Assembly (NCBI GenBank): GCA_002433335.1
Contig: DJHY01000179.1
Location: 1-10,738 of the forward strand
Direction: 5' to 3'
DNA: 10,738 nt
Origin: Rhodospirillaceae bacterium UBA6608
GTDB lineage: Bacteria; Pseudomonadota; Alphaproteobacteria; Rhodospirillales_A; Casp-alpha2
The translations under genes and the position numbers were made by a program. Below the pieces are notes generated by a model. That model did not search any database, had not been told where the DNA came from, and saw only the letters and a list, made by a program, of their open reading frames with translations. Positions 5,114-10,738 of the stretch are shown piece after piece. Within the stretch, counting starts at the first letter, position 1, and every line of letters begins with the position of its first letter.

Positions 5114-7798
5114 ATGAGCGTCCGCAATCTCAATAAACTGTTCCACCCCACCTCCATCGCCGTTATCGGCGCGTCCGAGCGCAAGGGCTCGGTCGGCAAT
5201 CTGGTGATGCATAACCTGCTGCAGGGCGGGTTCAGCGGACCGATCATGCCGGTCAACGGCCATCATACCGCCGTCGCCGGGGTGCTGACCTATCCGGACG
5301 TGGCGTCCCTTCCCCTGACCCCCGACATGGCGGTGATCTGCACGCCCGCGCCGACGGTCCCGCAAATCATCGAAGACCTATGTGCGCGCGGCACCATGGC
5401 CGCGATCGTCCTGACCGCCGGTTTGAACAAGCTTCCGGCGACCAGCGGCGGTGGCACCGCGCAGGTGGAAATCCTGGCGACGGCGCGCAAGCACGGCATG
5501 CGCATCCTGGGGCCGAACTGCCTGGGCCTGCTGGTGCCGGGGATCGGCCTGAACGCCAGCTTCGCCCACCTGCCCGCCCTGCCCGGCAATATCGCCTTCG
5601 CCAGCCAGTCGGGCGCGTTGTGCACGGCAGTGCTTGATTGGGCGCGCGCGCGCGGCATCGGTTTTTCCCACTTCATTTCGATGGGCGATTCCATCGACAC
5701 CGATTTCGGCGACGTGCTCGATTACCTGGGCGGCGATCCACATACCCGGGCGATCCTGCTTTACGTTGAATCAATCCACGAGCGGCGCGAATTCATGTCC
5801 GCCGGACGGGCCGCGTCGCGCAACAAGCCGGTCCTGGTCATCAAGGCTGGGCGCAGCAGCGCCGGAGCCGCCGCCGCTGCCTCGCACACCGGGGCCCTGG
5901 CCGGGGCCGACGCGGTCTATGACGCCGCGTTCCGCCGCGCCGGCATGCTGCGGGTTGATACCATCGACGAGATCTTCGCCGCGGTCGAAACCCTGGCCCG
6001 CGCGCCCAAGTTCAAGGGCGAACGCCTGTCGATCGTGACCAACGGCGGCGGTGTCGGCGTGATGGCCGTCGATAGCTTGGCGGAACTGGGCGGCAAGTTG
6101 GCCGAGTTCTCGGACGAGACACTGGCGACCCTTGACGCCAACCTGCCCGCGACCTGGTCCCACGCCAATCCGGTGGACATCATCGGCGACGCCCCGCCCG
6201 AGCGTTATACCGCCGCCATCCGCACCCTGGCGGCGGCCAAGGAATCAGACGCCGTGCTGGTTATGCACGCGCCCACGGCCACGGCCTCCAGCACCGAAGC
6301 GGCGCAGGCGACCATCGACGTGGCCCGCGAAACAAAGGCCCCGATCCTGGCCAACTGGGTCGGGCAGGAAGCCGTCGCCCCGGCGCGCAAGATGCTGCGC
6401 GAGGCGGGTATTCCGACCTATGACACGCCGCGCGAAGCGGTCGGCGCGTTCATGCATTTGATCACCTACAAGCAAAACCAGGAGATGCTGACGGAAACGC
6501 CCGCGTCCCTGCCGGCGCAGTTCAACCCAGCCAACGCCGTGGCGCGGATGGTGATCGACAGCCGCCTGAGCGAAGGCGACGCCATGCTGACCGAGCCGGA
6601 GGCAAAATCGGTCCTGGCGGCCTATGGCATTCCGACTGTAGAAACCCACATCGTGACCTCGCCCGAGGAAGCCGCCGCCAAGGCCCAGGATATGGGCTTT
6701 CCCGTGGCCCTGAAGATTTTGTCGCAGGATATCTCGCACAAGTCGGACGTCGGCGGGGTCGACCTGTTCCTGGACACGGCGGACGCGGTAAAGACCTCGG
6801 CCGAGCGGATGTTGAAGAACATCGGCGAGAAATTCCCCAAGGCCAATATCCAGGGCTTCACCGTGCAACGCATGGCCGACCGCCCGGGCGCGCACGAGTT
6901 GATCATCGGCGTAACCTGCGATTCCATCTTCGGTCCGGTGATCCTGTTCGGGCAGGGCGGCACGGCGGTCGAGGTCATCGCCGACCGCGCCGTGACCCTG
7001 CCGCCGCTGAACATGCATCTGGCCCGCGACCTGATTTCCCGAACCCGGGTGTGGAAGCTGCTGCAGGGCTATCGCGACCGCCCACCGGTCGACATGGACG
7101 CGCTCTGCCTGACCCTGGTCCGCATTTCGCAGATGATCGTCGACATTCCGGAACTGCTGGAATTGGACATCAACCCCTTGTTGGCCGACGAAAACGGCGT
7201 GCTGGCGCTGGACGCCCGCATCCGCGTCGCCAAACGCGCGCCGGGCGATCATTCCCGCGATCTGGCGATCCGACCCTACCCGGCCGAGTTGGAAGAACCC
7301 TTCAAGCTGACCAGCGGGCGCGAGGTCACGCTCCGCCCAATCCGGCCCGAGGACGAACCCGAACACCGCGAGTTCATTTCCCGCCTGACGCCGGAAGACA
7401 TCCGCTTCCGATTCTTCGGCATCGTCCGCGAGTTTCCCCATTCGGAAATCGCGCGCCTGACGCAGATCGACTACGACCGGGAAATGGCCTTCATCGCCAC
7501 GACGCCGACCGAGGGCGATGCGCACGAGACCCTGGGCGTGGTCCGCACGGTCAACGACCCCGACAACGAATCATGCGAATTCGCGATCATCGTCCGCTCC
7601 GACATCAAGGGCCAGGGCCTGGGCTACAAGCTGATGGACAAGATGATCGCCTATTGCAAAGGGCGTGGGATCAAGACCATGACCGGACAGGTCCTGGCCG
7701 AAAACCACCCCATGCTGGACATGGTGCATCAGCTGGGGTTCAAGGTCCGCCGCCTGCCGGACGAGCCGGTGATGGAAACCGTCCTCGATCTTTCGTGA
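5114..7798 (+). CDS. pat: NDP-forming acyl-CoA synthetase/GNAT protein lysine acetyltransferase (Pat type)
   Basis: An 894-residue fusion of the PatZ/YfiQ type, close to the usual length of about 890. Domains: CoA-binding Rossmann domain (about 8-145; HPTSIAVIGAS, GPNCLGLL), succinyl-CoA-ligase-like flavodoxin domains (about 155-460), ATP-grasp (about 490-710; LTEPEAKSVLAAYGIP, SDVGGV), and a C-terminal GNAT domain (about 733-885). The GNAT acetyl-CoA loop is IKGQGLG (831-837) and Glu822 (CEFAIIV) is the likely general base. SHTGALAG (257-264) keeps the His (258) that is phosphorylated in active ADP-forming acyl-CoA synthetases. Family members acetylate lysines of acyl-CoA synthetases and other enzymes, shutting them down in response to acetyl-CoA. 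ATG 5114 gives the family's typical MSVRNLNKLF start and has GGAA (5101-5104) nine bases upstream; in-frame TTG 5075 has a stronger Shine-Dalgarno (see findings). It stands alone as a transcription unit, between two adenylate cyclases. Whether it is a ligase, an acetyltransferase or both cannot be read from sequence. Confidence 0.93.
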   Translation: MSVRNLNKLFHPTSIAVIGASERKGSVGNLVMHNLLQGGFSGPIMPVNGHHTAVAGVLTYPDVASLPLTPDMAVICTPAPTVPQIIEDLCARGTMAAIVLTAGLNKLPATSGGGTAQVEILATARKHGMRILGPNCLGLLVPGIGLNASFAHLPALPGNIAFASQSGALCTAVLDWARARGIGFSHFISMGDSIDTDFGDVLDYLGGDPHTRAILLYVESIHERREFMSAGRAASRNKPVLVIKAGRSSAGAAAAASHTGALAGADAVYDAAFRRAGMLRVDTIDEIFAAVETLARAPKFKGERLSIVTNGGGVGVMAVDSLAELGGKLAEFSDETLATLDANLPATWSHANPVDIIGDAPPERYTAAIRTLAAAKESDAVLVMHAPTATASSTEAAQATIDVARETKAPILANWVGQEAVAPARKMLREAGIPTYDTPREAVGAFMHLITYKQNQEMLTETPASLPAQFNPANAVARMVIDSRLSEGDAMLTEPEAKSVLAAYGIPTVETHIVTSPEEAAAKAQDMGFPVALKILSQDISHKSDVGGVDLFLDTADAVKTSAERMLKNIGEKFPKANIQGFTVQRMADRPGAHELIIGVTCDSIFGPVILFGQGGTAVEVIADRAVTLPPLNMHLARDLISRTRVWKLLQGYRDRPPVDMDALCLTLVRISQMIVDIPELLELDINPLLADENGVLALDARIRVAKRAPGDHSRDLAIRPYPAELEEPFKLTSGREVTLRPIRPEDEPEHREFISRLTPEDIRFRFFGIVREFPHSEIARLTQIDYDREMAFIATTPTEGDAHETLGVVRTVNDPDNESCEFAIIVRSDIKGQGLGYKLMDKMIAYCKGRGIKTMTGQVLAENHPMLDMVHQLGFKVRRLPDEPVMETVLDLS

Positions 7799-7819
7799 TA
7801 GCTGGCCTGATAGCCGCGA

Positions 7820-10189
7820 TTACTTCGTGGTCGCCACGAACACGCCGTCCCAATCCGCCGCCGGCGGGTTCTCGCGGTAGTCGGCGATGCGTTCGTCATA
7901 GACGTCGCACAACACGTCCAGGTTCGCTTCCAGATGCCAAGGCTTGTGCTCGTCGCTGCCCAGCACGCGGATCAGCTTGAACATCTCTTCGGCCTCGTCC
8001 CATTTCTGGTGACGGTAGGCTTCCTGCGCATCGTGGACCAGCTGGCGGATTTTCTGGAACTCGGGCTTCTGGGCGACTTCTTCGTCACCCAACAGGCCGA
8101 AGATGTAGACGCCTTCCAGCTTGCCCTTCACCCGGATGAAATCCAGGTCGATACAGGCCAGGGTATCCTTGACCTCGTCATGGGTATGCGGGCCCAACAC
8201 CACGTTCATGCCATAGGACTTGGACTGCCCTTCCAGACGCGCCGCCAAGTTGACCGTATCGCCCAGCACCGAATAGTCGAACCGCATGTCCGACCCCATG
8301 TTGCCGACAACCGCCGGGCCCGAATTGAGGCCCAGGCCGACCTTCAGCGGCACGTGCTTGCGGCCTTCTTCCTTGGCTTCCTGTTCCAGGCGGTCGTTGA
8401 GCGGCTCCATCTCGGCCAGCATGGCCAGCGCCGAACGGCAGCCGTCCATGGCATGGTTCGGGTTGTCCAACGGCGCGTTCCAGAAGGCCATGATGCAGTC
8501 GCCCATGTATTTGTCGATGGTGCCCTTGCGCTTCAGGATCGCGTTGGTCAGCGGCGTCAAAAGCTTGTTGATCAGGGACGTCAGGCCGACCGGGTCGAAC
8601 TGTTCGGAAATGGTGGTGAAGCCGCGCACGTCGCAGAACAGCAGCGTCATTTCGCGCATTTCACCGCCCAACTTAAGGCTGTCCGGGTTTTCGGCCAGAC
8701 GTTCGACCATGTCCGGCGACAGATAGTGCGAGAACGCGCCACGCACCTGTTTCTTGCTGGCTTCTTCGCGGACGTAGTTGAGATAGGTCAGGGTCGAATA
8801 CAACAGGAAGATCGCGATCAAGGTGTAGACCGCGTCAATCAGCATTCGGTGCTCGGCAAAGGCGTACCAGCTGCCGTAGGCAACACCCGCCGTGGTCACC
8901 CCGAACACCATGAAGGTCCAAAGCGCGCCGACCCAGGGCACCAATACGATCATCGCCAGACCACCGATCAGAATGACCGACAACTCCACCCCCTGGGCGA
9001 AGTTCGGGCGGTGCAGGTACAGCTTGTTCAACACTGTCTCGATGATCTGCACATGGACCTCGACCCCGGGAATGTTGCTTTCCGTCGGGATGGACCGAAT
9101 ATCCTTGAGGCCGATAGCGCTGGTACCGACGATCGTCAGTTTGTCCTTGATCATCGCCTTATCGACGGTGCCGTTCAGCACATCGACGGCGGAGACGTAT
9201 TTCGCCTTATCCGTTTTCGAGAAATAGGGCCACATACGGCCGTTCTGGTCGGTCGGAATCTCCAAGCCCCGGGCGATGCCGATGGACCGGATTCCCGCCT
9301 GATCGACCTTGACCAAGATCGTCGGGCGGCCTGTCGCCAGGCGGAGCATTTCCACACTCAGCGCCGGGAACATGTTGTCCCCCTGCACGAACAGCGACGG
9401 AATGCGGCGGATGATGCCGTCCTGTTCCGGGATGATCGAGAAAATCCCATGCCCCCCGAACTTGCCCCCGGCGGCCTGTTCGATGATCGGCACGTTGCGC
9501 ACCAGGGCCGGGAAGCTGGGCAGCAGGTCCAACGGGTTCGGAGTGTTCTCGCCGTATTTACGCACGGCGATGGATTTCTTGACCGGCGGCTGCTTCACGC
9601 CCTCCAGCTCGTTTTCCACCGTCGACTGGCCGAGTACCACGCGCGAGCGCTTGATCGTCTCTGCGAAGATTTCGTCGTTGGATTTGAACTGGCGGATCTT
9701 GTTCTTGGTGTCTTCGTCCAACCCCTTCAGCGATTCCGCGATGGCGGACGGATTCATTCTGTCAGGCTCGGCGAACACAATATCGAATGCCACCTCGACC
9801 GCGCCCATGCGCATCAGGTTCTGGACCAGTTGAGCCATGATGTCGCGCGGCCACGGCCATTGGCCGATTTCCGACAGGCTTTTTTCGTCCAAATCGATGA
9901 TGGTGACGGGCTTTTGCGCAGGCGGCGGAATTTCACGCGGCTTGATCTGCTGATAGAAATCGAAGCCTTTGAGGCGCAGGAATTCGACCGGTTTCGGATT
10001 GGCGATATACAGCGCGATGAAGCCGATCAGGATCACATAGCCGACAACGCGCTCCAGCCGGATTGCGCCGCGAAAGAATTTGTACAGCCCCCGACCGATG
10101 CCGCGCAGCGCGCGCATCGCCAGATTCGGTTTCGCCGGCCCCTTCGGAGCCGACGGCGGAATAACGTCGACGCGACCTTCGTCTGGCAA
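7820..10189 (-). CDS. Membrane-bound CHASE2-domain class III adenylate cyclase
   Basis: A 789-residue inner-membrane receptor cyclase. Numbered from TTG 10189: basic N-terminal tail, TM1 (about 47-63), a large periplasmic CHASE2 sensor (about 70-390; starts FDFYQQIKP, with the IIDLDEKSL and GQWPWPRD motifs), three closely spaced membrane helices (about 400-420, 422-444, 450-471), a linker (SHYLSPDMVERL), the catalytic domain (about 511-700) and a helical C terminus with a TPR-like pair (AYRHQKWDEAEEMFKLI) ending in a DWDGVFVATTK tail. Catalytic residues: Asp520 (FCDVRGFT), Lys560 and Asp564 (DKYMGDCIMAFW), Ser640 at the second adenine-contact position, Asn647 and Arg651 (GDTVNLAARLEG). All metal and transition-state residues are intact, so it should be active. 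The CHASE2 ligand is unknown. Start: TTG 10189 has AAGGGGAG seven bases upstream (10197-10204); TTG 10231 in the same frame directly follows an in-frame stop region and is a second choice, ATG 10117 a third. Converges on pat with 21 bases between stops; divergent from a type I exporter gene. Confidence 0.94.
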   Translation of the reverse strand: MPDEGRVDVIPPSAPKGPAKPNLAMRALRGIGRGLYKFFRGAIRLERVVGYVILIGFIALYIANPKPVEFLRLKGFDFYQQIKPREIPPPAQKPVTIIDLDEKSLSEIGQWPWPRDIMAQLVQNLMRMGAVEVAFDIVFAEPDRMNPSAIAESLKGLDEDTKNKIRQFKSNDEIFAETIKRSRVVLGQSTVENELEGVKQPPVKKSIAVRKYGENTPNPLDLLPSFPALVRNVPIIEQAAGGKFGGHGIFSIIPEQDGIIRRIPSLFVQGDNMFPALSVEMLRLATGRPTILVKVDQAGIRSIGIARGLEIPTDQNGRMWPYFSKTDKAKYVSAVDVLNGTVDKAMIKDKLTIVGTSAIGLKDIRSIPTESNIPGVEVHVQIIETVLNKLYLHRPNFAQGVELSVILIGGLAMIVLVPWVGALWTFMVFGVTTAGVAYGSWYAFAEHRMLIDAVYTLIAIFLLYSTLTYLNYVREEASKKQVRGAFSHYLSPDMVERLAENPDSLKLGGEMREMTLLFCDVRGFTTISEQFDPVGLTSLINKLLTPLTNAILKRKGTIDKYMGDCIMAFWNAPLDNPNHAMDGCRSALAMLAEMEPLNDRLEQEAKEEGRKHVPLKVGLGLNSGPAVVGNMGSDMRFDYSVLGDTVNLAARLEGQSKSYGMNVVLGPHTHDEVKDTLACIDLDFIRVKGKLEGVYIFGLLGDEEVAQKPEFQKIRQLVHDAQEAYRHQKWDEAEEMFKLIRVLGSDEHKPWHLEANLDVLCDVYDERIADYRENPPAADWDGVFVATTK

Positions 10190-10317
10190 ACTTCTGCTCC
10201 CCTTATTGGCTTTCGACCATCCTGGCCGCAAGCCCGCCCCGCCCCCCTTTTAGCCGCCGGAACGCGTTCTTTATGCGCGCGAAAACGCCGACGACCCGCA
10301 TGGAGGGGTATGTGCAT

Positions 10318-10336
10318 ATTATCTCAGGTTCACCTG
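10318..10336 (-). promoter_or_regulatory. Possible promoter and operator for the CHASE2 cyclase gene
   Basis: Read on the minus strand, GATAAT (complement of 10318-10323) is a good -10 hexamer about 130 bases upstream of the chosen TTG start. One base further upstream lies a perfect 5+5 inverted repeat with a two-base centre, CAGGT-TC-ACCTG (10325-10336), placed where a repressor would cover the promoter spacer. The matching -35 (around CTGGCG, complement) is poor, so an activator or an alternative sigma factor may be needed if this is the promoter. Confidence 0.3.
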
Positions 10337-10348
10337 CGCGCCGCCAGC

Positions 10349-10367
10349 CCCCTGTTCATCCCCTGTT
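10349..10367. repeat. Direct repeat CCCCTGTT with 11-base period in the divergent promoter region
   Basis: CCCCTGTT occurs at 10349-10356 and 10360-10367, so the copies are one helical turn apart and on the same face of the DNA, a spacing typical of tandem response-regulator sites. It lies between the cyclase and exporter starts and could serve either. The remainder of the 229-base gap (10190-10418) contains a short AT-rich stretch just before the exporter but no clear consensus promoter or terminator. Confidence 0.3.
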
Positions 10368-10418
10368 TACCGTCATACATTAGTCTGGCGGTGGGATATT
10401 AGGAGCAGCGGGACGCCC

Positions 10419-10738
10419 ATGGCGGAATCCGACAACAATCGCGCGTGGCTAAAGCCGTTCGTCAAGAACCTGATGCCGACCTTCCGCGAGGTCGTCGTCA
10501 TGTCGGCGTTCATCAATTTGGTCGCGTTGGCGACGCCTGTGTTTTCCATGCAGGTCTTCGACCGCGTGGTCTTTCACAAGGGCATCTCCACGCTGTGGGG
10601 TCTGGTGATCGGCATGATCGCGGTGATCATCTTCGACCTGGTGTTGAAGCTGGCGCGGTCGCGCGTCATGCAGACGGTCGCGTTGCGCGTCGACGTCCTG
10701 GTCGGCCGCCAGTTATTCGACAAATTGATGTCGCTGCC
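10419..10738 (+). CDS. Type I secretion ABC exporter, permease/ATPase subunit (5' part)
   Basis: The first 106 residues of a protein cut off by the window end. After a short cytosolic N terminus there are two membrane helices (about 25-45 and 56-76), separated by PVFSMQVFDRVVFHKGISTL, then LARSRVMQTVALRVDVLVGRQLFDKL. This is the very conserved start of the transmembrane domain of HlyB/LssB/PrtD-type exporters, which move unfolded substrates (RTX proteins, adhesins) straight from cytoplasm to outside together with a membrane fusion protein and TolC. There is no N-terminal C39 peptidase, and too few residues precede TM1 for the inactive C39-like domain of HlyB. The ATPase half and any partner genes are beyond the window. 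ATG 10419 is preceded by AGGAG (10401-10405, 13 bases away) and by a closer GGGA. Divergent from the CHASE2 cyclase gene. Confidence 0.88.
   Translation, partial: MAESDNNRAWLKPFVKNLMPTFREVVVMSAFINLVALATPVFSMQVFDRVVFHKGISTLWGLVIGMIAVIIFDLVLKLARSRVMQTVALRVDVLVGRQLFDKLMSL

Noticed and set aside
7934..10402. An 822-codon open frame on the plus strand opposite the CHASE2 cyclase
   Set aside because: Its product is His/Gln/Arg/Asp-rich low-complexity sequence with no domain logic, as expected from the complement of a high-GC gene. The minus-strand frame has a full CHASE2-cyclase architecture.

Overview
The window looks like chromosomal DNA from a GC-rich alphaproteobacterium, most likely a member of the Rhodospirillales or a related spirillum-like lineage. 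The basis is the high-GC third codon positions, a DNA polymerase IV with an N-terminal zinc ribbon, two complex class III adenylate cyclases, and a large Pat-type acyl-CoA synthetase/GNAT protein. This placement is inferred from gene style, not from a marker gene. I see no RNA genes, CRISPR array, insertion sequence or phage gene.

Layout: (1) Positions 1-522 (+) hold the 3' part of a gene for a small HExxH protein, a possible zinc peptidase. (2) It converges on dinB (538-1821, -), error-prone DNA polymerase IV. (3) After a divergent intergenic region comes a two-gene unit on the plus strand. A 201-residue coiled-coil protein built from 36-residue repeats (1989-2594) overlaps by 4 bases the GTG start of a soluble GAF-GAF-PAS-class III adenylate cyclase with a C-terminal TPR (2591-4969). 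(4) A short regulatory-looking region with an AT-rich palindrome and direct repeat precedes a pat-like gene (5114-7798, +) for an NDP-forming acyl-CoA synthetase fused to a GNAT acetyltransferase. (5) A membrane-bound CHASE2 adenylate cyclase (7820-10189, -) converges on pat with a 21-base gap. (6) A divergent promoter region leads to the 5' end of a type I secretion ABC exporter gene (10419 to window end, +).

How the genes may work together: two cyclases with different inputs, one cytosolic (GAF/PAS) and one with a periplasmic CHASE2 sensor, lie either side of a protein acetyltransferase/acyl-CoA synthetase. In other bacteria this type of enzyme is controlled by cAMP, allosterically in mycobacteria and through CRP in E. 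coli. A cAMP-protein acetylation neighbourhood is therefore an attractive hypothesis, but it is an inference from gene order. The least explained items are the coiled-coil repeat protein coupled to the GAF cyclase, and a C-terminal tail of the form ADWxGVxVxTxK shared by both otherwise dissimilar cyclases.
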